NCBI GenBank assembly: GCA_032358165.1
Contig: JAALGY010000061.1
Coordinates: 1-64,000 of the forward strand
Reading direction: 5' to 3'
Origin: Diplosphaera chodatii
Taxonomy: Eukaryota > Chlorophyta > Trebouxiophyceae > Prasiolales > Stichococcaceae
Length of the DNA: 64,000 bases
A program made the translations under genes and the position numbers. Shown piece by piece: positions 23,429-37,244 of the stretch. Every line of letters begins with the position of its first letter. The first letter of the stretch is position 1. The notes beneath the pieces are model-generated. The model saw only the letters and a program-made list of their open reading frames with translations. It did not search any database and was not told the DNA's origin.

Positions 23429-25817
23429 ATGGGGCGCCCGGCACCAGCGGCATCGGCGCTGAAAGCAGGCAGCGTGCATGCGCCTCAGACACCACCATCA
23501 GCCAGGCGCTCCGGTCGGTCCAGTGCAGCCGGGTCTGCCGAGCAGTCACAGCAGGGGCTCAGCTCGTCAGGCACTGGTCGAAGCCAAGCAGCAGTGAAGC
23601 AGGAGCCGGTGGCAGTCGGCGCCACGGACTCCCTGAAACAGGACAGCAGCTTGAATGGCGGCAGGCGCGGCAGCAAGCGCAAAAGCGACGCAGCACCTGG
23701 CCAAGCGCTGGCGTCAATCAAAACAGAGCCAGACACCTCGCCAGCGCAGCCTTTGGCACAAAAGGCGAAGGCAGCACGCCGCCGTGTCAAAGCGGAGGTG
23801 CCCGCAAAAGAGGAGCCTGCAACCCCGGCCGCCGTCAAGCACGAGCCGCCGCAGCTGGCGGCCGTCAAAGCGGAGCCGCTCAGCCCGCTGCGCCCCAGCA
23901 GCTCCACCAAGGTCAAGGTGGAGCGCTGGGCTGAGGAGGCCGACGCTGCAAAGGATGCTGCGGCGTCCGGCAAGGTCGATGTCGCAGAACAGCCGACCAC
24001 AGCGCCGCTGGGGCCCTTCCCCGACTTCCAGCGGCCGCTGCCGGAGGAGTGCCAGGCGGGTGTTTGCCCATGTTTACGTATTATTGATACTGCAAGCATG
24101 CACAACACCCATGGAGTAATACGATGCATGCACCTGACGGACATCCAAATGTTCGTGGCAGGTGGCACGGGACGCGCTGGCGGCGCTGCATGGGGAGCCG
24201 GATGTGAAGGAGGTCGAGGACTCTGCCGAGAGCAAGGTGCATACGCTTCCGCACCCGATGTGGTGCCTGCCACCTCATGCACATATCCGGCAGCGTGCTG
24301 TGCGCTGCCGCCCGACGATGCCTGGGGCGCTGCCCTGCACAGGTGCCAGCTGGGACGCCCAGCGACGACAACAGTGAGGCGTCCCACCAGCAGCGCACCG
24401 TGCTCGACTCGCTGGTGAGGCTAGACACAACATTTCAGCCACAAGTGCTGCAGCAGCCCTATGAGCACTGTGACGGTCTCCTTGTCAAGTTAGTGCAAAT
24501 GCACGGTGGCCGACAGTGTGCCCGTGCCTCGCAGGTGCGCACCATACTGTCGCAAAACACGACGGACACCAACTCGGTGCGCGCCTTCAAGTCCCTCAAA
24601 GCGAAGTTTCCCACCTGGGACTCCGTCAGGACGGCGCCAGAGGGTGGGTCTGGGAACTGTGGGCCATCTGTTGCTGCCACATGCCTGCCATGGCTCGACT
24701 GCACATGCTATGTGTACTCATGCTGCGCTCTGGGTGTAGGAGCTGTTGAGGAGTCGATCCGCTGCGGCGGCCTGGCCGACATCAAGACCCAGCGCATCAA
24801 GGCATGTTGTCCCATGTACAGAGCTGCAAATTTGCCCACACGTCTGTACTGCACTGTTGACTGCAGCGCCGGATATGCTGGTACTCATACCTGTGCACGC
24901 CACGTCTGACAGGTGATACTGGACACTCTGCTCAAGGAGCAAGGAGAGTGTACCCTGGAATACATCAGGTCTGCAGCCAGTCCATACTATGCATGTGCAG
25001 GCATCGAGCATGTGCTGCATATGCGTCCGCAGAGCTTTTTCCAAGAAACTCTGCATCTGCCTGGCTTCCAGTCAGCAACATGATGCTGAGAGCATGGTTG
25101 CCTCTGGCCGCTGCAGGAAGCTGGATGACGAGGCTATCAAGGCGGAGCTGACACGCTTCAAGGGCGTCGGCAAGAAGACCATCGCATGCGTCCTGATGTT
25201 TTGCCTGCGGCGCAAGGAGTTCCCGGTCGACACGCACGTCTGGCGCATCACCAAGTCGCTTGGGTGCCATGTCCCTCTTACCGGCCTTGCAGCATTGCGA
25301 ATGTGCTTCGATTGTTTGACACAATGTAGCTGGACCATCAGCACTCAGCATTGTAGCTACAGTCAGGTGAATCATCACCTTCTGTGACTTTGGCAGATGG
25401 GTGCCGAGCAAGGCCACAAGGGACCAGGCATACGAGCATCTGAACCTGCGCGTCCCAGACAGCGTCAAGTGCGCCATCTGTGACGGCCACTGTGCCTCTG
25501 CTGACATGTCCTGACATGTGACACGCTGTGCTGGGCCACCTGTTATCCCCAGGCGACAGTAGGCCAATTGCTACCCCGTTCTTGACAAGGTTACGCTCAT
25601 GCCATTATACCTCATCTGCATACACACGACTGTATGCAGGTACGACTTGCACGTGCTGCTGGTGCGGCACGGGAAGCGGTGCCCGCGCTGCGCGAAGAAC
25701 GGGCAGCCCCGCTTTGCGGCGGACGGCCCCTGCCCGCTGACGCCTGTCATGCTGAGCGGCAGCCCCGGCAAGCAGACGCCGGGTATAGCAGAGAAAAAGC
25801 AGAAGCTGACAGCTTAG
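23429..25817 (+). CDS. HhH-GPD DNA glycosylase (endonuclease III / DEMETER-like superfamily)
   Basis: Nine exons give 467 residues: 23429-24061, 24162-24236, 24343-24414, 24535-24643, 24740-24801, 24913-24968, 25117-25263, 25397-25468 and 25640-25817. The glycosylase core reads RTILSQNTTDTNSVRAFKSL, then the helix-hairpin-helix GVGKKTIACVLMFCLRRK with the catalytic Lys position, then FPVDTHVWRI with the catalytic Asp. This is base-excision repair or demethylation-type chemistry on DNA in the nucleus. The end (VRHGKRCPRCAKNG) keeps only two close Cys, so a complete endonuclease-III 4Fe-4S cluster looks unlikely, as in small plant relatives of this family. The first ~210 residues are disordered, basic and rich in psi-K-x-E motifs. 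The intron after 24801 uses a GC donor. Confidence 0.9.
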
Positions 25818-26128
25818 AGTGCCGGGCTGCCTGTGCGCTGTCACGAGGCAGAGTTCAGGCTGGACCACAACGCATGCGGAATAAGCCGTACATTGCATAG
25901 CTGGGTTCTGCTATCGGGTTGCTGGACGTAACTCAGGGACCACGAGTGCTTGTTCTTTTGGCGAGTACTGGACCATGATGTATTGCATCCATTGCTTTGA
26001 TGTAGCCTGAAGTTCTTCAACTGCCAGTGTCTTGCCACTCACGAGGTCAACTTTGACAACCCGGACGCCTTCCAACACTTCGGTGACGGAGCCCAGTAAG
26101 CAGTTTGACGCGCTGGCTCCAAGCTGCA

Positions 26129-26690
26129 CTACGGATCCGCGCCGCCCAGGTCGATCATCTCCATCTCCCTCTCCGACAGCGCCCACTTCCCGGGCGCCGG
26201 CATCCAGTCCTCGTCCAGCGGCAGCTGCCCGCCCACTGCCCACCGCCGCAGCCGCACCCCCTCCATCTCCGACGCCACCTCCTCCTCCGTCGACGCCTCG
26301 CCCAGCCCGCCCGCGCCTGCAGACCTCCAGGACTTTCCTCAACGACCACAGCCAGCATGGCCAGCATGGCACCCTTTACGCTCGCAGCTGGAGCAAGCGT
26401 TGCTCGGCGGTTCACAGGTAGTGACCACAGCCATATGATGCTTACATACACAAAAAGTAGCCGAGGGCTGGACCTGCATGCACCGGTGCGGCGGAGTCTG
26501 GGGCGCCCGTCAGCTCCGACAGCACGCGCTGCGCCTCCGCGACGGGCAGGGAGCTGATGCGGGTGCCGTCAGCGGTGCGGCGCGGCGGGAACGCGATGCC
26601 GACGCGGTGCGGCTTGTCCGGGTGCCCCTGCGCGATCTGCGCGTGCCACGGAAAAGGGTTGCGGTCAAAGGCCAGCAGGACGAGGTGCAT
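26129..26690 (-). CDS. 134-residue protein of unknown function (possibly continuous with the E2 locus)
   Basis: Two exons (26690-26474 and 26316-26129) join in phase. The product begins MHLVLLAFDRNPFPWHAQIA, continues with VGIAFPPRRTADGTRISSLP, and ends REMEMIDLGGADP. The C-terminal part is acidic and Trp-containing (QLPLDEDWMPAPGKWALSE). It looks like conserved protein rather than noise, but I recognise no family. The same frame is open upstream to an acceptor CTGCCTAG at ~26742, in phase with the last clear exon of the E2 gene. The linking intron would be only ~47 bp, much shorter than others here. It may therefore be a separate gene or the true 3' part of the E2 locus. Confidence 0.5.
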
Positions 26691-26776
26691 CCGCAGCGGT
26701 GCAGGCAGCAGGACAGCTTGCGAAACATTGTTTCTGAGATCCTAGGCAGCGCCTGGTGTAGAGGCAACGAAAACCA

Positions 26777-27922
26777 TTAGAAGCTTACCGGGTCCTGGTC
26801 GCCGGAGGGCTGCGGCCGGGCCTGCTGCGAGGGCTGGCCGCCGATCTTGGCAGCGATGTCCTTTGCCTCCGCCTCCGGCGCCGACCGCTGCCGCTGCTGC
26901 GGCTGCGGCTGCTGCGCGTCTGCCTGTGCGTCCTCTGATTTGCTGGCTGCGGCTCCACCTGCCGACGAGGGCAGCAGCAAGTGAGCCCTGCTCCGTGATA
27001 TGCTGTGGCACTCAGAATTGCAGGGTCACAGCGAAGGTAGGCGAGGCAACGCCCTCACCCTCCGAGTCGAGCTTGGCGACGACCTGGCCCACCTCCACAT
27101 TGTCATCGTCCTTCACCTGCATCACGAATGCCAGTCTCGGTGGGCATACTTGCTGGGACGTAGCCCCCGCTGTAACCTGGCCACTGAGTGCTAGTTATAA
27201 TGTGCATTGACCGACAAGTCCTGCATGTGCGTATGTGTGCCAAGCAGTTGGCAAATATGATGATCACATGCAGGTGAGGGTCCTCTGTGTGCAGCACGTC
27301 ACTGCACTCGAGACTGCTGCTGTTTTGCAGCGCACCAGGATGTTGGAGATGGTGCCGGCGTGGGGCGCCCGCACATCAATCGTGACCTTGTCGGTCTCGA
27401 TCTGCGCGATCACCTCGTCCTCCGCAACCGAGTCGCCCGCTGCCTTCGACACGTTCACGATTGTGCCTGGGCACAGTCAAACCTAGGCGTTGGTATCGGA
27501 AAGATGCTGAGGGATGCCGCCTGCACATTAGGTCTGGCTCTGGTGGCAGTCACATGCCACCCAGCTGCTGCTCTGAGAGGCTGCCAGCAAGCACCTATCT
27601 GGGACTGCAGGAGCTGAACACGGGCATGGCCATCGCCAGGTGCGGAGGTCCAGCAGGCTACTGGAGCAGTGCGCGGATCCGTCATGAACCTACCTTCCGT
27701 GATCGAGTCGCCCATGCTGGGTACCACGACGTCCTCGACGGCCAGGAGGGACGCACTGAAATGCAGGTCCTGCCTCGGTACAAACCAGCTGGGCTGTGCT
27801 GACACTGCTGCGGCTGTGTGCTCTGGTGACTGAGCATGCTGCAATGCTGGGCAGTGCCCGATCTGCCATGCTCGCAGCCGCGCGCACGCTCCCGCAAGCC
27901 GTGACGCAGATCGTAACGACAT
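26777..27922 (-). CDS. 2-oxoglutarate dehydrogenase E2 (dihydrolipoamide succinyltransferase), lipoyl part only
   Basis: Exons 27922-27694, 27466-27336, 27116-27059 and 26958-26789 encode a presequence (MSLRSASRLAGACARLRAWQ), then the lipoyl domain: VVVPSMGDSITEG, AGDSVAEDEVIAQIETDKVT with the lipoyl Lys in ETDK, and VKDDDNVEVGQVVAKLD. An Ala/Gln linker follows (KSEDAQADAQQ...). The N-terminal sequence is diagnostic of the mitochondrial OGDC E2. The usual ~230-residue catalytic acyltransferase domain with its DHR motif is absent from both strands downstream. Without further splicing the frame stops at 26777. The gene is truncated, rearranged, or misassembled. It is divergent from the proteasome gene. 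Confidence 0.82.
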
Positions 27923-28427
27923 GACGCAGGAGCACGAATCGAAGAGGTCACTGTTCTGATGACAAAGCTGACTACCCACCAAGCAGCGTGCTGCAGCTGA
28001 CAATCGCCCGAGCCCAGGTATGTTTGGCAGTACAAAACGCTAGCGTTTCCAATGCATGCGACACAAATGCAAACGCAGAATCAGCGTTGCAGCAGCGGAC
28101 CAGCGGTGCGTTTCGACACAGGGGCAGATTGCCCCCGTTGCAGAACATTCACTAGCTTTCTTGCTGCAGCAGTGGTCAGTTGCACCTGTACGCTGTAAGC
28201 GCATGTGAATAGCAGTGTCTGCAACTCGGCCAAGTCTTGCCAGCACGGTGAAACTCTGTAACGGCCTTGTGCCCGCTGCACCACCGTAAAGTCTCTGCTG
28301 TCAACAAACAGTGTAGGCATTCCAGAGTCCACATCAGTATCAGAGGGAAAAGCAGCTGAAAAGAGGATCCTACGGAGGTACCAAGTCTCAGGGTGCAACA
28401 GACGAGGGCTCGAGGTGGTGGGGTGCC
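27923..28427. promoter_or_regulatory. Divergent promoter interval, E2 / proteasome alpha-6
   Basis: 505 bases separate two divergently transcribed housekeeping genes. No coding exon or named motif is evident. It presumably holds both promoters and 5' untranslated regions. Confidence 0.45.
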
Positions 28428-30247
28428 ATGTCGCGCGGCAGTGGCAGCGGCTATGACCGGCACATCACAGTCTTCAGTCCAGAGGGCCGGCTATACCAAG
28501 TCGGTGAGACTTCGAGTGTTCGTGGACTGTTCCGTGCCGCCACAACGCGATGATTGCGTGCGTTGCATGACAATGCTGCCGCCGGAGCATGGCTGCTGTC
28601 CCCGTGCGTGTTCTGGTGCTCATCCATAGCTTTGGGTATGCTACCATGCAGAGTATGCGTTCAAAGCGGTGAAGTCGTCAGGCATCAGCAGCATCGCGGT
28701 GCGAGGCAAGGACAGCGTCGTCGCTGTCACGCAGAAGAAAGTGCCGGTGAGTTTGCAGTCCGCGCACACCGTGTGCATGTAGCACGAGACTCAAGCGCTT
28801 TGGGACCTGTCGCACTGGGCTGTCACTGATTCATCTGTCGTTGGCTGCTGTAGGATAAGTTGATAGACCCCACCAGCATCACACACCTCTTCAAGGTGCG
28901 CAGCAATTCTTTGCTGGCCCTGTGCTTGCTCCAGGCCTTATGGGCCTGCTTGTCACAGCTGTTTGATGCAGTAGACTGTCACACGCACATCATGTCAAGC
29001 TACTGATCCGTTGCCTCTTGCGCACAGATCTCAAAACACATAGGCATGCTCGCCACGGGCATGCTAGGTGCGCCAACCTGTGACACTGTTCCAACAGCCT
29101 GATCGACACCGGAATCAGAATTAACACAGCACCCACTTGACCAATCAGCATGGCTGCTGTCTCTGACGTGTTTTGTAAGCCTGCCGCAGCGGACACGAAG
29201 AGCCTGGTGCAGAAGGCGCGCAGCGAGGCGGCGGAGTTCCGCTTCAAGTTCGGCTACGACATGCCGGTGGACTACCTGGCCAAGGTGCTGGCCGACCAGG
29301 CGCAGGTGTACACGCAGGTGAGACGCAGTTCACCTTCCACTCGGCTGTTGAGTAGACAAACAAGATGCATAGACCATTCATGTCGTTGTGAAGTAGTAGC
29401 GTTGAAATGGGCAAATGGGTGATCTACATGAGGGAAAGACGCAGGTGGTGATGGGGCTTCCATGACGCGCATGCTGTGGCAAATTGCAGGCGGCGTACAT
29501 GCGGCCGCTGGGCGTGATGCCGATGCTGTTCGGCATCGACGAGGAGCGCGGCCCACAGCTGTTCAAGGTCGACCCCGCCGGCTACTTTGTCGGCTACAAG
29601 GTGGGTGCTGTGACGCTGCTCACCGTTGCCTGACAAATTGCAGCTGCGCTGCGCCTCTCAGATGCTGCATGTTTCCAGAGTCATACACCGCTCACGCTGC
29701 AGTATCAGGCTCGGCTGTCATCTGTGAGATACGGATGCCCTGGCACAGCTGATGACCCGAAGAGTCCCTGCTTGCACTGCGCTGTGCTTGTCAGCATGTG
29801 ATGCTGGAAACGCTCTGTTCCTTGCAGGCGGCGACGGCGGGCGCCAAGGACCAGGAGGCGGTCAACTTCCTGGAGAAGAAGGTCAAGGGCGCCGAGCCGC
29901 TGCCGTACGCCGAGGCGGTGCAGCTGGCCATCGGCGCGCTGCAGAACGTGCTGTCCGAGGACTTCAAGGCCACCGACATTGAGGTGCCGCTCGAGTCGCG
30001 GCCAGCATGCGCAAGTCTGCAGTGACAGGTCTTGCAAGCACCAGAAATTGGACGGGCAGCCAATCAGTTGCATGAACACCGTGCCGTGCGCTATTGTGCA
30101 GCCCTGCACAATGTCATCTGACGACTGAACGCTCCGGCACCCCTGCAGGTGGGCGTGGTGCAGGCGGGGGTGCAGGGCGGCGCCTTCCGGGTGCTGCCCA
30201 CCAGCGAGGTGGACGAGCACCTCACCGCGCTCAGCGAGCGCGATTGA
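28428..30247 (+). CDS. PAA1: 20S proteasome subunit alpha-6 (PAA/PSMA6 type)
   Basis: Eight exons give 248 residues: 28428-28503, 28652-28746, 28854-28895, 29028-29067, 29190-29317, 29490-29600, 29828-29983 and 30149-30247. The start [20 protein letters not shown] followed by RLYQVEYAFKAV is the alpha-type N-terminal helix motif of this subunit. Further matches are [51 protein letters not shown] and the end [13 protein letters not shown]. The length equals the family norm of ~246. It forms part of the outer ring of the 20S core in nucleus and cytosol and is not itself proteolytic. The gene looks intact. Confidence 0.97.
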
Positions 30248-30731
30248 GCCTGGCAGTCTAGATGTAGCTAGGCCCCGGGTCACATCGGCGGCTCAGTTCA
30301 GGAGGATGGCCTAGTACTGTTCAGCGTTTGGACAGGTGTCTGTGGGTACGGCTGTGAGACACAGACTGCCAGTGAAGCCGTGCTGTCCCCAGGCAGTACC
30401 GTATGCAGCATTCGATCGATCATGGCAGGAAATGACACCAGTGGGAACCGGGCTGCATTGTGATTGGTCGACCAAGCTGGTCGGGATCCACACATCTAGG
30501 GAACGGCACATCAGCAGGCCTTCTTACAGCTTGCAGCATCAGCAGCAAGTGGAAGGATGACCACAATCCCCATGATCTGAGCAACGCTGCCGCTGCTGCC
30601 GCGCCAGCACCCTTGCCGACGCGCACATCCTGCCCAGTAGTGATGCCGGCAGGTGCAGAACAGCGCTGCCTGCTGACCCAGCCGAGCACCACACCAGATG
30701 CAGCACACGCCGGCACCCAGCCGAACGCGCA
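30248..30731. other. Convergent 3' interval, proteasome alpha-6 / RPS5
   Basis: Both flanking genes end here, so it holds two 3' untranslated regions. No further gene is seen. Confidence 0.5.
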
Positions 30732-32449
<1,718 letters not shown>

Positions 32450-32804
32450 GCTGGGCGACGGCTGTCTGCACGTCTCCACCAGCTGCCGGCGCCGGCCCCG
32501 CACGCTGCGAAAAGAGGGAGGGGAGGCTGTTTGCAGGCGGCCAAGTGCCGGCTGGCTAGGGTGAGTTTACCGCTAGATGTACTTTGACCGCCGTATGTCA
32601 CGCTGGTGTCGGGGGCTTGGGGCAGTCCAAGTGCTTCCCCTGCTTCCTGAATGACCGCACTCCACCGGCCTGATACATACATTGTTTTGGTGCTCTGCGT
32701 GTCTCGACGGTGTTGCAAGACCGCGTGTATGTCCATCGAGACTTGCCGATACCGCAGCTTTGCTACGCTTCGTCTGCCGACCCTGCACATCCAGCCAGCC
32801 TAGC
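32450..32804. promoter_or_regulatory. Shared divergent promoter of RPS5 and the L1-domain gene
   Basis: 355 bases lie between two start codons facing away from each other. Both genes serve ribosome production, so shared regulation is plausible. I could not name any specific element. Confidence 0.5.
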
Positions 32805-34716
32805 ATGGCTGCGGCTGCAGAGCAGCCCAGCACCAGCGGCGCAGACGATTCAGATGCAGCACTAAGCAGTAAATACGCAGGTTTGCAGCCAGAGAAGATT
32901 CTGGACGCCGTAGCCGCTTTGCAGAAGTACGTTGGCGCCAGCACAGCAGCGGAGAAGGTCCTGTTCCAGGAGGATGAGCTGATGTACTTGGTGAGGCAGA
33001 TTTGGCGTACATGTGCTTATGTACAGGCAAAGCGGCGCAACATGACTGCCACTGCAAACAACATATGAGACCCAGGCAGGGGCTGCCGCAGGCGGCTGAC
33101 CGACCTTGGCACCTGCGCTGCAGATCATCGCTCTCAAAAAGACACCGCAGCTGCCAGCGCACAAACACAAACCCATCAGGATGTGAGTCGCGGCTTGTTT
33201 GTCTCACAGCGCCTTGCCTCATGCAGCGGCCGCAGCGATGCACGCTTGCTATGATGTGCACGCAATTGCTCATTCGCTGCTCCTCCATGCTGTAGACCCG
33301 TACCAAATTCGCTGTATGAGTTCGAGGGCGCACAGGTCTGCCTGATCGTCAAGGACAAAAAGGGTGAGCTGGCTCCTGCCCTGTCGCGCAATGGCACACT
33401 TTGCCTGCCAGGAATGCGCTGCAGACATGGCGTCCTCGGCTCCAGCTTCGTGTTGAGGATCCTGCTAAGCGAGCATCTTGCATACTGGTGAGGGGCAGCC
33501 GACCTGCTCCGAGCAGCTCGAGTGCTCACACGTGTTCACGATTGAGCGCAGGGGAGGGGCACAAGGCAGCCAAGACACGGGTGAAGGAGGCCAAGGTCTC
33601 AAATGTGGCCAAGGTGGTCGGCGTCTCGAAGCTGAAGACAAAGTACGAGGTGCGCAACGCAGTTGCGTGGGGTCCGTCCGGAGCAGGACGCGCTGTCCGA
33701 GCGCCACTGCAGGCGCAGGCTGGCAACGCGCTGCTTTGCTGCCTGGGCTCCTCGACGCTGGGCAGGTTCAGCACAAGCGTGCTGACACTTCGCAGGCACA
33801 TGAGGCGAAGCGCAAGCTGTGCAGCGAGTACGACCTCTTCGTTGCAGACGAGCGCGTGCTGCCGCAGCTGCCCAAGCTCCTGGGTCAGTGCGATGCATAT
33901 CAGCAGATACGCCACAGCACCATGCAACCCAAGGCACCAGCAGAGCGCGGCAATGTCTAGATGTTGGGTCGCAGTGCCGACCACGGTCTGGGGTTCCTCA
34001 CGATGCTGTCGTGCTCCGGTGCAGGCAAGACCTTCTTCAAGAAGAAGAAGCAGCCCATCCCAGTCAACCTGGCCACCAAGGACTGGGGCGCGCAGGTGTG
34101 ACATTGGATGCTGGCGGGACTGAAGCCATCAGTCGGGCATCTGCTGATAGGTCGTTAGACAAGCCTAGCGCTACTGGTGTCCTGTAGGTGCGCAAGGCAG
34201 CCGAAGCAACGTACATGTACCCAGCCTCAGGCTCCAGCCTCAACATCAGGTGCCGCACAGCAGTGCTGAGCCCCCAAACCTAATCCAGATGCACCCACCT
34301 GCTGTGTGCATGAGCAACAGCGATGGCGGGTTGGCCAGTCCACATTTTGTGCCGAGTGGGGAGCGAGTGTGAGTGAGCTCACAGTCTGCATAACTCCACG
34401 TACAGGGTGGCGCGCTCATCATTCACGCAGCAGCAATGTGCGCAGAATGTGGCCGCCGCCATACAGGTGTGTACTGCCACCCGCAAAGCATCTCCTGCAT
34501 CCTGCACTTGCTGCATATGTCTGCCGCTTGGCCTGGCATTTTGGATCTGAAATAGCTGTCGACCAAGCTGTGCCATTGCGTATGCAGGGTGCAGTGGCGC
34601 ACATCCCCAAGAAGTGGGCAAATGTGCAAGCATTGTTCCTGAAGACAGCGGACTCGGTGGCTCTGCCGATCTATCAGACGCTACCCGGCGGCCAGCAGAA
34701 CATCGCAGCGTCATAG
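32805..34716 (+). CDS. Ribosomal L1 domain-containing nucleolar protein (RSL1D1/UTP30-like)
   Basis: Nine exons give 273 residues: 32805-32990, 33124-33182, 33296-33363, 33552-33649, 33796-33883, 34025-34095, 34188-34249, 34406-34466 and 34588-34716. After a short acidic start come KYAGLQPEKILDAVAALQKY, IIALKKTPQLPAHKHKPIRI, YEFEGAQVCLIVKDKKGEGH, AKRKLCSEYDLFVADERVLP, KTFFKKKKQPIPVNLATKDW and AVAHIPKKWANVQALFLKTA. These match the L1p/L10e-type domain of nucleolar ribosome-biogenesis factors, not the ribosomal uL1 protein itself. It probably acts in pre-rRNA processing in the nucleolus. Confidence 0.88.
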
Positions 34717-35273
34717 CCAGCAGTGAGAAGCCTAGTGATAGTGGCAGGGGTCCTGGAGTCAAGTCTTGAATGACAGGCGGACGGTCTTTGTTAAGTCCTG
34801 CAGCTTAGGTTGAACCGGCAACAATGTGTGTTCTTTGGCTGCTCAGTGGCTACTTTGTTTCTACACACCCGCCATGAGGGCTGTGCTGATGTTTTGCGTT
34901 GTACAGGCAATGAGGGAGTGTGCAGTAAGACGGTGACAGGTGTTGGTCTGTGTTGCACCACACTACAGAATGCTGGTACCGTAGCCTTCTCCCACCCCAA
35001 GTTTGCCTACCTTCGAATCTGCAAGGGTCGATGGCATGCTGCACCGCAGATCAGTCGATCTCTGCGCGCATGGTCAGCAATGCAAACCTTCCGCGCCCGC
35101 CTGCCGTGTGGCTCTCACGCTCCTGGGCGATCAACACAGTCAGCGGGTTGCATCGCATCGCTGTGCGCCTTCGCAGGTGATGATGCTCACTCTCAGATCG
35201 CCTGTTCGTATCTTCACCTGCGGTGGCTGACCAGCAACTAAGTGCTCATTGGTTGTTGCATGCAGTGGGGATC
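34717..35273. other. Intergenic; no gene supported
   Basis: Between two plus-strand genes. Open frames have no domain or splice coherence. It holds the 3' end of the L1-domain transcript and the promoter of the FHA gene. Confidence 0.45.
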
Positions 35274-36535
35274 ATGATGCTTCGTGCCTCGGGCTTGGCG
35301 GTGTCGCAGCGCGCCTTCGCTGGCGTTGGCAGCAGCAGGGCATTGCTGCAGACCCAGCGCTGCAGATCAACAGGCAAGCAGAGTGGCGCCGAGCATCATG
35401 TATCTGAGTTTGCCGTTCCTTCCTCAATAACTCATATTCACACGTCCAATGGCGAGGTGTTTCAGCATGATCAAGGCATGCATCCCGTTCAACATGCGTT
35501 CAAACATGCGACCCTCACACACCTCGATTGTCGAGACCTTATCTGACGTGAGCTGGATTCCTGCCACAGCTGCCACGAGGGCGCGGGCAGCACGCATCGT
35601 CACACAGGACACCCTCGTGCTGGTCCCAACAGGTGAGCCAGTGACGCACAGATCTGATGACGGGGCGCAACTCCTGGTCGACTCGAAGACGTTCACCCAC
35701 TGCATGTGATCGCCCTCCGCCTGGAGCTCTGGCACCTTCCATCTGTAACGATCAATGCCAAGCGATGGCAGCATGAAACACTTTGATGAGTCAGTCGATC
35801 GGCCATGATGTCCATGCGCCATCTCTGAGCTGTACGCAGGCGACGGCAGCGTGGACCACCTGGATGAGTCGGTGGAGCAGCCGGGCATGCTGGAGCTGAA
35901 GGAGGGCACGTACACCCTGGGGCGCTCCGCGCCCGCAGACATCGTGATCGGCGTGCCCACCGTGTCGGCAAAGCACGCCGAGATCAAAGTCGGTGAGCAA
36001 AGGGCATACACGGCACTCGTTGTATGTGCTGTCAAACGGTTACCCGCAAGGATGCCGAGCACAGCTGGATCCCCGATGCCAGCTGTGCTTCATGAGCATG
36101 CAACGACCAGCTCGCCACCTGCATGCCGCCCATACAATCACAGGACAATGACGTAGTGCCGCCCCTTCTATGCAGAGGGCAACCGGGTGCTGGTGACGGA
36201 CCTCAAGTCCACCAACGGCACCTTCATCGAGGAGGAGGAGATCGAGGCCATGGTGCCCAACGACCTGCCGCTCGGCTCCGAAGTCATCTTCGGTGCGCCC
36301 TCCGCATGACTGCACAGTGCAGCTCTACATGCTCAATGCTGCGTTGTCAGCACCAGGCATAGCCCATGAAGGTCGATGATGCTCGTCTCATTGCTCCACA
36401 CCGTCCGCCGCCAGCAGCGGGAGGTGTCTACACTTGAAGTCGGGCATGCTGTTTTGAATACTTGAGCCGATCCCCCGGATCTGGAACCCTGCAGGTGACA
36501 CGTTCCTGGCCAAGTTCTGCCTCGAGGAGCGGTGA
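35274..36535 (+). CDS. Small organelle-targeted FHA-domain protein
   Basis: Five exons, all introns in phase 1, give 157 residues: 35274-35373, 35570-35632, 35840-35992, 36176-36292 and 36495-36535. The N-terminus (MMLRASGLAVSQRAFAGVGS) is transit-peptide-like. The FHA fold is clear: YTLGRSAPADIVIGVPTVSA with the Gly-Arg, SAKHAEIKV with the Ser-x-x-His, and VTDLKSTNGTFIEEEEIEAM with the Asn-Gly-Thr. It ends GDTFLAKFCLEER. FHA domains bind phosphothreonine peptides. Plant plastid FHA proteins of similar size exist, so a chloroplast location is likely but inferred. Intron 1 uses a GC donor (ACAG|gcaagc). Confidence 0.82.
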
Positions 36536-37244
36536 ATTCGAGACCCTGGTGGTCGGCACCATATAGAGGCTGGAGGCGGCAGAGTTTGTGATCATGCGAG
36601 TGCTGTGGCACAGCAGCCAGCTGGGGAATGTGCAGTTGCTAGCTGGCGATTGGCTTGACACATGGCAGCCTGCTGGCTGCAATGACACAGCACAGCTGGC
36701 CTGCGTAGACGCACACCACCAATGCATCAGACGTGGACCGCATCAGCTGCGAGTCGACCAGACTCAAGGCTGTTATTTTCTATAAATGCTGCTGGGGTTC
36801 GAGATGATCGCTTCTGCATTGCATTTCTATTGACTGAGGCCCAGACAAGCTCTGAAAGCGCTGTACAGGCATAAAAGGTATCACATACGATTGCGCCATG
36901 GGGAGGGCTGACATCACCCACGCAGTTGCGGCAGTTGCTTGGTCGTTGCAAGGCCAGGGAACTTGGAGTCGCCACCCAGGAGTTTCGGTGCACACAGCAA
37001 GCCGCCAGAGGTCTGCTCATCAGATAACATGATCGCTCGCTCCACAAAGTGCTGCATATGGTGCCTGTGACTGCAAGATGAGGTTGGCAACCATAGGACT
37101 TCTCCTACTCCTACTCCTACTTCTGCACGCCGCACTTCATTGCTTATGTACCAAGAGTCTGGCTGGCTTACAGCGGTTTGCTGCAGTTATGTCTCACAGC
37201 ATACCGTACGTACAATCAGCGACACTCGACAGTCCACAACAGGG
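36536..37244. other. Convergent interval, FHA gene / IF-3
   Basis: Holds the 3' regions of two converging genes. A short imperfect cctact microsatellite lies at about 37096-37124. No gene is seen. Confidence 0.5.

Noticed and set aside
25911..26120. Minus-strand frame LGSVTEVLEGVRVVKVDLVS as a further exon of the 134-residue gene
   Set aside because: The upstream frame stops at 26129 and no suitable splice pair links the two; probably 3' untranslated sequence.
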